A stretch of DNA of 64,000 nucleotides from an uncultured Candidatus Binatia bacterium. Its GTDB lineage: Bacteria; Desulfobacterota; Binatia; UBA9968; JAJDTQ01. The notes beneath the pieces are model-generated. The model did no database searches, was not told the DNA's origin, and saw only the letters and a list, made by a program, of their open reading frames with translations. The translations under genes and the position numbers were made by a program. The DNA lies in NCBI GenBank assembly GCA_958295985.1, contig OY282432.1, positions 2,823,001-2,887,000 on the forward strand, written 5' to 3'. Positions 24,539 through 34,369 of the stretch are shown piece after piece (positions within the stretch are counted from its first letter, which is position 1; each line of letters opens with the position of its first letter).

Positions 24539-27133
24539 ATGGAGCGCACGCGGCTCACGCCCATGATGCACCAGTACCTGGAGATCAAGGACCGGCACAA
24601 GGACGCGATCCTGTTCTTCCGGCTCGGGGACTTCTACGAGATGTTCTTCGAGGACGCGGAAAAGGCGTCGAAGGTGCTCGACATCGCCCTGACCAGCCGC
24701 AACCGCCACGACGGCGCTCCGGTGCCCCTGTGCGGCGTGCCGTACCACGCGGCCACCCCTTACATCGGCAAGCTGCTGTCCGCGGGGTTCAAGGTGGCGG
24801 TCTGCGAGCAGACCGAGGACCCCAGGCTCGCCAAGGGCGTGGTGCGGCGGGAGGTGGTCAAGGTCGTCAGCCCCGGCACCCTCACCGAGGGAGAGGGGCT
24901 GGACGCCGAGGTCAACAACTTTCTGGTGGCCGTCACCGCGGCTCGCGACGAGTACGGCCTGTCGTTCGCCGACGTCACCACCGGAGAGTTCCGCTTCACC
25001 CAGATGAAGGGCTACGCCGCCCTCACCGGCGAGCTCGGGCGGATCCAGCCCCGGGAGCTGTTGATTCCCGAGGCCCATTCAGGTCCGCTCTCGAACCTGC
25101 GCCGGGACTACGCTCAGGTGCATTGCACGCCGGGACCCGAATCGTGGTTCTCGGGCGCCGCGGTCCGGAAGCTGAACGGCGCCGGCATCCATGACGGTGT
25201 GCCGGAGGAGTGGCCCTTGGGAATCCGCGCCGCGGGCGCCATCCTGGCCTACCTGGAAGACCGCTCGCCCGGGGCCGTGCCCGTGCTGACCGCGCTGGAA
25301 CCCTATCGCGCTTCCCAGTTCCTCATGCTGGACGAGACCACCCAGGCCAACCTCGAGCTGGTGCGGAACTTCGACGGCGGCAAACGCGGTTCGCTGCTCG
25401 GGGTCCTGGAGCCTGCCCGCACGGCCATGGGAGCGCGAGAGCTGCGGAAGTGGCTGCTCTATCCGTTGCTGGACGAGCGCCTGATCCGGCAGAGGCAGGA
25501 CGCGGTGGAGCAGCTCGTGGACGACCCGGAGACGCGGCACAGGCTGCGGGACGCGCTCCACGACGTCCAGGACCTGGAGCGTCTGTCGGGACGCATCGCC
25601 TCCCGCAGCGCCACACCCAGGGACGCGGCCGCGGTCAAGGACACGCTGCGCGCGTTGGAGAGGGTGCGCGAGGAGATGCGACGGTGCGACGGCGAGATGC
25701 TGGCGCAGCTTCGATCGGGATTGCGCGCCGTGCCGGAAGTGGTGGAGTTGGTGGAGCGGGCCATCGTGGACGAGCCGCCGGCAACCGCACGGGCGGGGGG
25801 GTTCGTGCGCCCCGGTTACGATGCCGATCTCGATGCCCTGTCGGCCCTTCGCAGCAACGCCACGGGCTGGATCGCCGAGCTGCAACACAAGGAGCGGCAG
25901 CGCACCGGCATCAACTCCCTGAAGGTGCGCTACAACAAGGTGTTCGGTTATTACATCGAGGTCACCAAGGCCAACCTCGTCAACGTTCCCGGCGACTACA
26001 TCCGCAAGCAGACCCTGGTCAACTGCGAACGTTTCATCACCCCGGAGCTCAAGGACTACGAAGCCAGGGTGCTCGGATCGGGCGAGGAGATACTGAAGAT
26101 CGAGACGCGACTTTTCGCGGATCTGCTCGACCGCATCGCCGTACACTATCCGTCCCTCAGGGAATCGAGTCTGGCGCTGGCGAAGCTTGATGCGCTGCTG
26201 GCGCTGACGGAGACCGCGGAGTCCCGCCATTTCGTCCGCCCGCGGGTGGATTCGAGCCTGACCCTGACCATGAGCGGCGCGCGCCATCCAGTGGTGGAGG
26301 CGTCGCTGGGCCGCGACGGATTCGTCCCCAACGATTGCGCGATGGATTCGGAGACCACCCAGATCAAGCTCCTGACCGGCCCCAACATGGCGGGCAAGTC
26401 CACTTACATGCGGCAGGTGGCGTTGGTGGTCATCCTCGCCCAGATGGGCAGCTTCGTGCCCGCGGCCGCCGCCCACGTGGGACTGGTGGACCGTCTGTTC
26501 ACCCGTTTCGGCGCCACCGACGCGCTGGCCGCGGGAGAGTCGACGTTCATGGTGGAGATGAAGGAAACGGCCCGCATCCTGCGCCTGGCCACGCCCCGCA
26601 GCCTGATCCTCCTGGATGAAGTGGGGCGCGGCACCAGCACCTTCGACGGCATCTCCATCGCGTGGTCGCTTGCGGAGTTCCTGCATGAGTCGCCGCACCG
26701 TCCGCGAACCCTGTTCGCCACCCACTACCACGAGTTGACCGGCTTGGCCCGGACGCGGGAGCGCGTGAAGAACTTCAACTTCGCGGTCAAGGAATGGCAA
26801 GGCGAGGTGATCTTCCTGCGCACCCTGAAGGAAGGTCCCGCCAGCCGCAGCTATGGCATCCAGGTGGCCGGTCTCGCCGGATTGCCGCGTGCCCTCATCG
26901 ACCGGGCCAAGGAGATCCTGAAGAACCTCGAAGGCGAGGAGTTGAACGCCTGGGGACAACCCCGACTGGCGGGAGCCGAGCCGGCGTCGGAAGGGGCTCA
27001 GTTGATGTTGTACGAGCCCCGTCAAGACCGGCTGGGGGAGAAGCTCCAGGCCATCGACACCAACGCTCTCACGCCCCTGGAGGCGTTGAACGTGCTGGAG
27101 GGGCTCGTGACGGAGGCGAGACGGAGAGACTGA
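24539..27133 (+). CDS. mutS: DNA mismatch repair protein MutS
   Basis: This 864-residue protein recognises base mismatches. The mismatch-binding motif GDFYEMF is at the N-terminus, and the C-terminal ABC-type ATPase has Walker A GPNMAGKSTYM and the signature/Walker B DEVGRGTSTFDG. Length is standard. A GTG three bases upstream (24536) could also serve as the start. No mutL is in the window. It is followed without a gap by the amidase gene. Confidence 0.97.
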   Translation: MERTRLTPMMHQYLEIKDRHKDAILFFRLGDFYEMFFEDAEKASKVLDIALTSRNRHDGAPVPLCGVPYHAATPYIGKLLSAGFKVAVCEQTEDPRLAKGVVRREVVKVVSPGTLTEGEGLDAEVNNFLVAVTAARDEYGLSFADVTTGEFRFTQMKGYAALTGELGRIQPRELLIPEAHSGPLSNLRRDYAQVHCTPGPESWFSGAAVRKLNGAGIHDGVPEEWPLGIRAAGAILAYLEDRSPGAVPVLTALEPYRASQFLMLDETTQANLELVRNFDGGKRGSLLGVLEPARTAMGARELRKWLLYPLLDERLIRQRQDAVEQLVDDPETRHRLRDALHDVQDLERLSGRIASRSATPRDAAAVKDTLRALERVREEMRRCDGEMLAQLRSGLRAVPEVVELVERAIVDEPPATARAGGFVRPGYDADLDALSALRSNATGWIAELQHKERQRTGINSLKVRYNKVFGYYIEVTKANLVNVPGDYIRKQTLVNCERFITPELKDYEARVLGSGEEILKIETRLFADLLDRIAVHYPSLRESSLALAKLDALLALTETAESRHFVRPRVDSSLTLTMSGARHPVVEASLGRDGFVPNDCAMDSETTQIKLLTGPNMAGKSTYMRQVALVVILAQMGSFVPAAAAHVGLVDRLFTRFGATDALAAGESTFMVEMKETARILRLATPRSLILLDEVGRGTSTFDGISIAWSLAEFLHESPHRPRTLFATHYHELTGLARTRERVKNFNFAVKEWQGEVIFLRTLKEGPASRSYGIQVAGLAGLPRALIDRAKEILKNLEGEELNAWGQPRLAGAEPASEGAQLMLYEPRQDRLGEKLQAIDTNALTPLEALNVLEGLVTEARRRD

Positions 27134-28270
27134 TTGGCGCGTTGGCTGGCCCTGTTGTTCGTGTTGTGCGTCTTCGGCCCGGCGTCGGACGTCCACGCCG
27201 TGGCGCCGAAGGCGCGCCTTACGGGCGTGCGCTTCCTGTCCTCGGTCAACTATACGCGGGTGATACTCGATCTCACCGGTCGGGTGAAATTCACCATCCA
27301 GCCCCTGGCCGGGTCTCCCCGAAAACGCATTCCTCCGAGGGTCTACCTGGACCTGTCCGGGACCCGTCTGGCGACCCCGCGCCCCCGTGTCGAGGTCAGG
27401 GACCGGATGGTGCAGCGGGTTCGGATGAGTCAGTACAAGGCGGGCGTGGTACGCGTGGTGCTCGACCTGAAGCAACCCGGCAACCACGAAGCGGTACTGC
27501 TGGCCAACCCGCACCGGATCGCGGTGGACGTCGAGCGGAAGGGAGGCTTTCCGGTCCGGACGGAAGGGGCGGTTCGAAGATCGGTCCGAAGGATCGTGCT
27601 GGACCCGGGACACGGAGGAAAGGATCCGGGGGCGGTGGGCGTGAACGGCCTCAGGGAGAAAAACATTGCGCTGAGCATTGCCAGGATGCTGGCCCGAAGA
27701 CTTCGGCGGGAAATGGGGGTTGACGTGGTTCTCACCCGGGACCGGGACGTCTTCGTTTCGCTGAAAGAGCGGACGAACATCGCGACCCGAGAGGCTGCCG
27801 ACCTGTTCGTCTCCATCCACTCCAACGCCAGCACGAACCGCGCGGCCGCGGGCCTCGAAACGTACTACCTGGATCACCGGATCACGGACAGGGCCATCCT
27901 CAAGTTGGCGGCCAGGGAGAACGGCACTTCGCTCAGGAACGTAACGGACCGCGACTACATCCTCAGCGACATGAAGCTGGGTCGATTCGCCTGCTTCACG
28001 CCGCTTCTCGCGGGCAACTTGCAGTCGTCGCTGGTGCGCAAGGTTCGGCCCCGTTACAGCCGGGTCCGCGACCTCGGGGTCAAGAAAGGCCCTTTCTACG
28101 TTCTGACCGTGGGTGAGATGCCCGCGGCGCTGGTGGAGTTGTTCTTCGTGAGCAATCGCCGGGAGGCTCGCGCGCTGCGCCGGCAGGCGGTTCGGGCCGC
28201 CATCGTCGAAGGACTGTTCCACGGCGTCAAGGAGTACGCCGACGGACTGCGGAAAACCCGTTGCCGTTGA
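27134..28270 (+). CDS. N-acetylmuramoyl-L-alanine amidase with AMIN domain
   Basis: This 378-residue exported enzyme cleaves the stem peptide from peptidoglycan, typically during cell separation. It has an N-terminal signal peptide (hydrophobic up to about residue 22), an AMIN domain (about 25-130, ending IAVDVERKGG) that targets the septum, and an Amidase_3 catalytic domain with zinc ligands in LDPGHGGKDPG, the Glu in LREKN, His in SIHSNAS and the catalytic Glu in ALVELFF. The TTG start is the first codon after mutS, with GGAGAG at proper spacing. Confidence 0.93.
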   Translation: MARWLALLFVLCVFGPASDVHAVAPKARLTGVRFLSSVNYTRVILDLTGRVKFTIQPLAGSPRKRIPPRVYLDLSGTRLATPRPRVEVRDRMVQRVRMSQYKAGVVRVVLDLKQPGNHEAVLLANPHRIAVDVERKGGFPVRTEGAVRRSVRRIVLDPGHGGKDPGAVGVNGLREKNIALSIARMLARRLRREMGVDVVLTRDRDVFVSLKERTNIATREAADLFVSIHSNASTNRAAAGLETYYLDHRITDRAILKLAARENGTSLRNVTDRDYILSDMKLGRFACFTPLLAGNLQSSLVRKVRPRYSRVRDLGVKKGPFYVLTVGEMPAALVELFFVSNRREARALRRQAVRAAIVEGLFHGVKEYADGLRKTRCR

Positions 28271-28282
28271 TGAGGACATGCC

Positions 28283-30991
28283 ATGGCGAAGTCGGAAGCG
28301 CCCTCTGAGGCCTGGCGCCGGCTCCTGGATGAGCAGGTCGCGAGCCTCGGGTCCGGCGCCGGCGTCCGGGCTTACATCGACCTGGGGCGGCAGCGACTGC
28401 TGGAGTCCCACCGCGCCGGGGCCTCGGGCACAGAGGTGGTGCGGGCGCACGGCGCGATGATCGACCGCCTGCTGCGGCGTCTGTTCGAGTTGGCGGAGGG
28501 GGACGGCGGCGGGGCGTCGAAAGGGCGTTGCGCGGTGGTGGCCCAGGGCGGGTACGGGCGCGGCGAACTGAACCCCCACTCGGATATCGACATCCTCTTC
28601 CTGTACGGCTGGCGCGCTGCCGATTACGTGGAATACATCGCCGAAAAGATCCTCTATCCCCTGTGGGACGCCGGCTTGACGGTGGGCCACGCGGCCCGGA
28701 CGGTGACCGAGTGTGCGCGCCGCGCCCGGCGCGACCACGTGATCCAGACGGCCCTGGTGGACGCGCGTTACGTTTGCGGTGAGGTACGGTTGTACCGGGA
28801 CCTGGAGCGGGTGGTGCGGCGGCAGCTCGGCGGCGGCGCCGGCGACAGGTTCGTGGAAACGAAGATCAGCGAACACGGCCGGCGGCGCCGGCGGCACGGC
28901 GAGTCCGTCTTCCTGCTGGAACCCGACATCAAGGAGGGGCAAGGGGGCTTGCGCGACATCCACACCGCCATGTGGATTGCCCGGGTCAAATGCGGCGCGG
29001 TCGAACTCCATGACCTGCCGGGAACGGGTTTGCTGGAACCCGGGGACGCGGCGGTTCTGGAACGCGGGCGGGATTTCCTTTGGCGCACCCGAAACGAGCT
29101 GCATTTCCTGGCGGGACGGCATCAGGACCGGCTGACCTTCGAGTCCCAGGAACAGGCCGCCCGGGGGCTGGGTTGCGACAAGGTGGAGAGGTTGAGCGAG
29201 GTGGAGACCTTCATGCGCTCCTACTACCTGCACGCCGAGGAGGTCAACCGGCTGTCGTCCCTCGTCATCCACCGCGCGGTGGACCACGACCCCTCCCAAC
29301 GCAGGAGGCCTCGGCCGGGGCGCGAGTTGCGTCCCGGCGTGCGGATCGCGGAACGGACCCTGGCCGTGGCGCCCGAAAACGGCTGCCGCGGCGGTCCCGA
29401 GGAGCTGCTCGACCTTTTCACCGACCTGCAAAGGTATCGGCTGAGCCTGGGACAGGATTCGCGGGAGATCGTCAGGACCCGGGCGGAAGCCATGGAAGGG
29501 ACCCTGTCGGGCTCCGCGGCAGCCAACCGCCGGTTCCTCGATATCCTGCGCGGCAGCGACTGGATCTACGAAACCTTGCTGGAGTTGCACCGTACCGGCG
29601 TGCTGGATGCCTTGATCCCGGAATTCGGCCGGGTCCGCTGCATGGCGCTTCACGACCTGTATCACATCTATACCGTGGACCAGCACCTGATGCGGGCGGT
29701 CAGGGAGTTCGAGCGTCTGCGGTCGGGGGAGTTCGAGGATTCGCTGCCGCGGCTGTCGCAGCTCGCCCGGGAGGTGGCAAGGCCGGAGATCCTGATCCTG
29801 GGCATCCTGTTCCACGATATCGGCAAGGGCCAGGGCGGCGGCCACTCGGAGTTGGGGCGGGTCATGGCGCTGGAGGCGGCCGCGCGCATGGGTCTCAACG
29901 TGGACGAGCGGGAGTTGCTGGCCTTCCTCGTGCTCCATCACCTGTTGCTCACCGGCACCGCTTTTCGCCGGGACATCCAGGACGAAAAGACCGTGCGGGA
30001 TCTGGCCGATACCATGGGCACGGTGGAAAACCTCAAGTCCCTGTACGTGCTCACGTATTCGGACGTGAAGGCGGTGGGGCCGGACGTGTGGAACAACTGG
30101 AAGGCGGCGCTGTTGGAGGAGCTTTTCAACCGCACCCTCCACGTGCTGGAGGAGCGCGAGAAGGGTGAGTTCGCGAGACCGGACCGGGACCTGAGAGTGC
30201 AGCGGATCCAGGACCGGCTCATGGTCCGGCTCGGCGCGGAATATCCGCCCGGGGAAGTGCAGCGGGATTTCATCGATGCCATGCCCAAGCGCTACTTTCT
30301 CACCATCCCCGAGGAGACCATGCCCTTGCACTACCGGCTGTTGCGGCGGCTCGGCGACGGTCCGTTTCTGGCGGCCGTGTCCCATCATCCCGAGCACGGC
30401 TACAGCGAGGTCGCCATCGGCGCCCATGACCGGCCCGGTCTGTTCGCGTCCATTGCCGGCGTTTTCGCCGCCATGGAGTTGAACGTGTTGAGCGCGCGCA
30501 TCAGCACCCGCCGGGACGGACTGATCCTCGACGTTTTCCGCATCTCCCATCAGGGCAAGGCCGAGGTGGTCATGGACCCCGGGAAGTGGTCACGCATGGA
30601 GCTGGCCCTGAGCCGGGTCCTGGAGGGGAAGGCCGACGTCGTGGAGTTGGCGGGCCGGTCGCGGCCGTCGTACTTGCAGAGACCCGCGGTGAAGGTTCCC
30701 ACCCATGTCCGCTGGGACAACGCTGCGTCGGATGATTTCACCGTCGTCGAGGTCTACACCCAGGATCGACCGGGGGTGCTGTTCACCATTACCTATTGGC
30801 TCTCGCAACTGGACTATTCCATTCATCTGGCCAAGATCTCCACCGACGTCGACCAGGTGGCCGACGTGTTCTACGTCGCGGACGAGGACGGCGGGAAGAT
30901 CCTGGACGAGGGGCGTCTTCAAGCCCTGGGCGAGGCCCTCCACCGCGAACTGGACCCGAAAGATGACAGACGAACTCACGCGGCCGGTTGA
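28283..30991 (+). CDS. glnD: [Protein-PII] uridylyltransferase/uridylyl-removing enzyme
   Basis: This 902-residue protein is the nitrogen sensor that modifies PII according to glutamine level. Domains in order: nucleotidyltransferase (GGYGRGELNPHSDIDILFL, about residues 90-110), helical GlnE-like region, HD hydrolase domain (GILFHDIGKGQGGGHS, about 510-530), and two C-terminal ACT domains (around HDRPGLFASIAGVF and QDRPGVLFTITYWL) that bind glutamine. All parts are intact. Its end overlaps xerD by 29 bases. Confidence 0.96.
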   Translation: MAKSEAPSEAWRRLLDEQVASLGSGAGVRAYIDLGRQRLLESHRAGASGTEVVRAHGAMIDRLLRRLFELAEGDGGGASKGRCAVVAQGGYGRGELNPHSDIDILFLYGWRAADYVEYIAEKILYPLWDAGLTVGHAARTVTECARRARRDHVIQTALVDARYVCGEVRLYRDLERVVRRQLGGGAGDRFVETKISEHGRRRRRHGESVFLLEPDIKEGQGGLRDIHTAMWIARVKCGAVELHDLPGTGLLEPGDAAVLERGRDFLWRTRNELHFLAGRHQDRLTFESQEQAARGLGCDKVERLSEVETFMRSYYLHAEEVNRLSSLVIHRAVDHDPSQRRRPRPGRELRPGVRIAERTLAVAPENGCRGGPEELLDLFTDLQRYRLSLGQDSREIVRTRAEAMEGTLSGSAAANRRFLDILRGSDWIYETLLELHRTGVLDALIPEFGRVRCMALHDLYHIYTVDQHLMRAVREFERLRSGEFEDSLPRLSQLAREVARPEILILGILFHDIGKGQGGGHSELGRVMALEAAARMGLNVDERELLAFLVLHHLLLTGTAFRRDIQDEKTVRDLADTMGTVENLKSLYVLTYSDVKAVGPDVWNNWKAALLEELFNRTLHVLEEREKGEFARPDRDLRVQRIQDRLMVRLGAEYPPGEVQRDFIDAMPKRYFLTIPEETMPLHYRLLRRLGDGPFLAAVSHHPEHGYSEVAIGAHDRPGLFASIAGVFAAMELNVLSARISTRRDGLILDVFRISHQGKAEVVMDPGKWSRMELALSRVLEGKADVVELAGRSRPSYLQRPAVKVPTHVRWDNAASDDFTVVEVYTQDRPGVLFTITYWLSQLDYSIHLAKISTDVDQVADVFYVADEDGGKILDEGRLQALGEALHRELDPKDDRRTHAAG

Positions 30992-31880
30992 CCTCTTCAT
31001 CGAGATGGCGGCCGTGGAGCGGGGATTGGCGGCCAATACCCTGGAGGCCTACAGCCGTGACCTGAACCGGTTGGCGGAGTTCCTCTCCGGTCGGGGCGTC
31101 TGCGCCTGGGGCGACGCCACCCAGGCGGACCTGCGGGCGTACATCGCCGATCTCAGGGGGCGCCCGCTGAGCGAGCGGTCCGTGGTGCGCCTGTTGGGCA
31201 GCATGCGGCGGTTCTATCGCTTCCTGCTGCAGGAGGAGATGGTCTCAAGCGACCCTGTCCCCGACTTTTCGGCCCGCGGCGCCACGGGCCGCCTGCCCGA
31301 GATCCTCGGCAGCGCGGACATGCGCGCGTTGCTGGATCAACCCGACGAAGCGAAACCCCTGGGCGAACGGGACCGCGCAATGCTGGAGCTGCTCTACGGC
31401 AGCGGGCTGCGGGTCTCCGAGCTGGTCTCCCTCACGCTGCCGCAGGTCAACCTGGAGGGCAACTACCTGACCGTCAAGGGAAAGGGCGCCAAGGTCCGGC
31501 TGGTCCCCTTCGGCCGTTGGGCGCGGGACCGTCTCCAGCGATACCTGCGGGAGGTCCGTCCGCGTTTCCTGACGCGCGGCTACAGCGACTACGTCTTCCT
31601 CACGCGCTCGGGCAAGCCGCTCACGCGCCAGGGGTTCTGGAAGCTGCTGCGCGGATACGCCCGCCGGGCCGGGTTGCAGCACCGGGTCACGCCCCATACG
31701 CTGCGCCACTCGTTCGCCACCCACCTGCTCGAGGGAGGCGCCGACCTGCGCGCGGTCCAGTCGATGCTGGGGCATTCGGACATCGCCACCACCCAGATCT
31801 ACACGCACGTCAGCCGAAGCCGCATCAAGAAGGTCCACCGGCGTTTCCATCCCCGGGAGGCGCCCGACCCGAAGCGCTGA
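30963..31880 (+). CDS. xerD: Tyrosine recombinase XerD
   Basis: This 305-residue site-specific recombinase resolves chromosome dimers. It has the SAM-like N-terminal DNA-binding domain (about 5-90) and the catalytic domain with the conserved residues R (LYGSGLRVSELVSL), K (VKGKGAKVRLVP), HxxR (TPHTLRHSFATHL), H/W (LGHSDIATTQIY) and the nucleophile Tyr in QIYTHVS. It starts inside the 3' end of glnD. The size and housekeeping context indicate XerD rather than a phage integrase. Confidence 0.93.
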   Translation: MTDELTRPVDLFIEMAAVERGLAANTLEAYSRDLNRLAEFLSGRGVCAWGDATQADLRAYIADLRGRPLSERSVVRLLGSMRRFYRFLLQEEMVSSDPVPDFSARGATGRLPEILGSADMRALLDQPDEAKPLGERDRAMLELLYGSGLRVSELVSLTLPQVNLEGNYLTVKGKGAKVRLVPFGRWARDRLQRYLREVRPRFLTRGYSDYVFLTRSGKPLTRQGFWKLLRGYARRAGLQHRVTPHTLRHSFATHLLEGGADLRAVQSMLGHSDIATTQIYTHVSRSRIKKVHRRFHPREAPDPKR

Positions 31881-31943
31881 ACGTCCTGCGGCCGTGCCGG
31901 AAGCCGTGTTGTGTTTTTGCAGCGCGTCCCTTAAGAAGTTCCA

Positions 31944-32600
31944 ATGCCCCAAGACTTCCTGTGGCAGCTATCCATCTGGGCTTTCCCGGTGCTGGTGGCC
32001 ATCGTCTTTCACGAGGTCGCGCACGGCTGGGTGGCCTATCGTTTGGGAGATCCCACCGCTGCCATCATGGGCCGGCTGACGCTGAACCCCATTTCCCACA
32101 TCGACATCGTTGGAACGGTGCTGCTCCCCGCCTTGCTGATCTGGGCCGGCGGGCCGGTGTTCGGCTACGCCAAGCCCGTCCCGGTGGACTACGACAACCT
32201 GAAGGATCCGCGGCGCGACATGATCCGCGTGGCTCTGGCGGGGCCCGGCGCCAATATCGTCCTGGCCGTGTTGAGTCTGGTGCTGGTGAAGTTCATCCTG
32301 ATGAGCGGCGGCTCCGTGACCGGTTCGGTAGCCTCCTACCTGTGGTACATGGCCCTCACCAGCGTCCGCATCAACGTCATGCTGGCGGTGTTCAACGTTT
32401 TGCCCGTGCCGCCGTTGGACGGGGGGCGGGTCTTGGTGGGTATTCTGCCGGAGGCGCAGGCGATGCAGGTGGCTCGCATCGAGCCCTTCGGGTTCATCAT
32501 CATCGTCGCGCTGTTGATGACCGGAGCGCTGACGTACACGTTGGTGCCGATCATGGACTTCGTGATCTGGTTTCTGGCCGTCATCGTCGGAGTTGTATAA
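31944..32600 (+). CDS. Site-2 protease family (M50) membrane metalloprotease
   Basis: This 218-residue membrane protein has the zinc motif HEVAHG in the first membrane segment and the second motif NVLPVPPLDGGR, which brings the Asp ligand; five to six hydrophobic segments are seen. It is the short M50 type without a PDZ domain, common next to trpS and scpA in deltaproteobacterial-type genomes. It cleaves within membranes; its substrate is not known. Confidence 0.92.
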   Translation: MPQDFLWQLSIWAFPVLVAIVFHEVAHGWVAYRLGDPTAAIMGRLTLNPISHIDIVGTVLLPALLIWAGGPVFGYAKPVPVDYDNLKDPRRDMIRVALAGPGANIVLAVLSLVLVKFILMSGGSVTGSVASYLWYMALTSVRINVMLAVFNVLPVPPLDGGRVLVGILPEAQAMQVARIEPFGFIIIVALLMTGALTYTLVPIMDFVIWFLAVIVGVV

Positions 32601-32609
32601 GTTGAAGCC

Positions 32610-33587
32610 ATGGAAACCATCGTAAGCGGGGCGCGCCCCACCGGACTCCTTCATCTGGGCCATCTCCACGGGGCCCTGCGCAACTGGGTCGGACTGCAGG
32701 AGAACTATCGCTGTTTCTTCTTCATCGCCGACTGGCACGCGCTGACCACGGACTATCAGTCCCCGGACGGCATTTCGGAAGCCGCCCGGGCGATGGTGGT
32801 GGAATGGCTCAGCGTCGGCCTCGATCCGGAGAAATGCACGATCTTCCGGCAGTCCGACATCAAGGAGCATGCCGAGCTGCATCTGCTGCTGTCCATGTTG
32901 ACGCCCGTTTCCTGGCTGGAACGGAACCCGACCTACAAGGAACAATTGCGGGAGCTCAGCGAGCGGGACCTGTCCACCTACGGGTTCCTCGGTTACCCGG
33001 TGCTGCAGGCCGCCGACATCATCATGTACAAGGCGCACCGGGTCCCGGTGGGGGTGGATCAGGCGCCCCACGTGGAGCTGACCCGGGAGATCGTCCGGCG
33101 GTTCAACGGCTTTTACGGTCCGGTGTTTCCCGAACCGGAGGTGTTGCTCACGGAGACCCAGCGATTGCCCGGCCTGGACGGACGCAAGATGAGCAAGAGC
33201 TACGGCAACTCGGTGTCGCTCTCGGATTCCCCCGAGACCATCGACCGGAAGCTCAGCCGCATGGTGACGGACACCGCCCGCGCCAGGCGGACCGACCCCG
33301 GTGAGCCGGAGAAGTGTCCGGCCTTCAACCTGCACAAGGTCTACTGCACTCCGGAAGAGATCCGGGAAGTGTCCGACGGATGCCGTAGCGCCGGCATTGG
33401 CTGCCTGGAGTGCAAGAAGGTGATGATTCGCCACGTCATCGACGACCTCGCCCCCTTCCGGGCGAAAAAGGCCTACTACGAGAAGCGTCCTGACGACATC
33501 CGGGACGTGGTCGCCGAGGGCAACCGGGTCGCCGGTGAAGAGGCCGCGAACACCATGAGCGAAGTCCGGTCGGTGTTGACGCTGTAG
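32610..33587 (+). CDS. trpS: Tryptophanyl-tRNA synthetase
   Basis: This 325-residue class I aminoacyl-tRNA synthetase has the HIGH-type motif GLLHLGHLHG near the N-terminus and KMSKSYGNS near residue 195. It lies 9 bases after the M50 gene and 11 before scpA, in one operon. Confidence 0.96.
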   Translation: METIVSGARPTGLLHLGHLHGALRNWVGLQENYRCFFFIADWHALTTDYQSPDGISEAARAMVVEWLSVGLDPEKCTIFRQSDIKEHAELHLLLSMLTPVSWLERNPTYKEQLRELSERDLSTYGFLGYPVLQAADIIMYKAHRVPVGVDQAPHVELTREIVRRFNGFYGPVFPEPEVLLTETQRLPGLDGRKMSKSYGNSVSLSDSPETIDRKLSRMVTDTARARRTDPGEPEKCPAFNLHKVYCTPEEIREVSDGCRSAGIGCLECKKVMIRHVIDDLAPFRAKKAYYEKRPDDIRDVVAEGNRVAGEEAANTMSEVRSVLTL

Positions 33588-33598
33588 CGGCCTGTCCC

Positions 33599-34369
33599 AT
33601 GGCGGTGCACGTTCAACTGAAGATCTACGAAGGCCCGTTGGACCTGCTGCTCCATTTGATCCGGAAGAACGAGCTCAGCATCGCCGACGTTCCCATCGCG
33701 TCCATCACGGAGCAGTATCTCGCAACGTTGGAGTTGATGCAGGGTCTCAACCTCGACGTTTCCGGGGAGTACCTCGTCATGGCCGCGACCTTGCTGCACA
33801 TCAAGTCGAAGACGCTGCTCCCGCCGGACGAAGATGATGATGAGGATGACGACGAAGAGGCGGGCGATACCCGGGAAGAGCTGATCCGCCGCCTGCTGGA
33901 ATACGAGCGCTTCAAGGGCGCCGCCAAAGAACTGGAGGAGCGGGAGATCCTCAACCGGGACGTGTTCGTCCGCCAGGACCGGTCCGAGCGGGTCACGGAC
34001 GTGAGCTTCGAGCAGCTTTCCGTGTTCGACCTGGTGTCGGCGCTGCAGCGGGTGCTGGAACGGTTCCCGGGACCGTCCGTGCACAGGGTGGTGCAGGAGA
34101 CGGTTTCCGTGCGCGAACGCATGACCTTCATCCTCGACGAGTTGCACCGAAGGCCGTCGGTGCTCTTCCAGGATCTGTTCGATTCGGCACGATCGAGAAT
34201 GGACGTGGTGGTGACCTTTCTGGCGCTGTTGGAGCTGATCCGGATTCGGGCCGTGCACGCGGTTCAGAAGGACCGGCTTGGCCCCATCGTCATGGAGCCG
34301 ATGCTCTCGCTCTCCGAGGCCGGCGAAGCCATGAAGACGGACGTGCCGGAGGATGACTATGGAGAGTGA
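33599..34369 (+). CDS. scpA: Segregation and condensation protein A
   Basis: This 256-residue kleisin links the SMC ATPase heads. The start, with YEGPLDLLLHLIRKNE, is the ScpA signature, followed by an acidic linker (a DEDDDEEA run near residue 80) and a C-terminal winged helix. Its end overlaps scpB. Confidence 0.95.
   Translation: MAVHVQLKIYEGPLDLLLHLIRKNELSIADVPIASITEQYLATLELMQGLNLDVSGEYLVMAATLLHIKSKTLLPPDEDDDEDDDEEAGDTREELIRRLLEYERFKGAAKELEEREILNRDVFVRQDRSERVTDVSFEQLSVFDLVSALQRVLERFPGPSVHRVVQETVSVRERMTFILDELHRRPSVLFQDLFDSARSRMDVVVTFLALLELIRIRAVHAVQKDRLGPIVMEPMLSLSEAGEAMKTDVPEDDYGE

Noticed and set aside
25079-30550. Very long open frame on the minus strand (over 1800 codons) opposite mutS, the amidase and glnD
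   Set aside because: It is the mirror of GC3-rich genes on the plus strand, has no recognisable domains and a composition rich in His, Arg and Gly typical of antisense frames.
30963-31880. Tyrosine recombinase considered as integrase of a mobile element
   Set aside because: Overlap with glnD, housekeeping operon context and full XerD-type sequence indicate the chromosomal resolvase.
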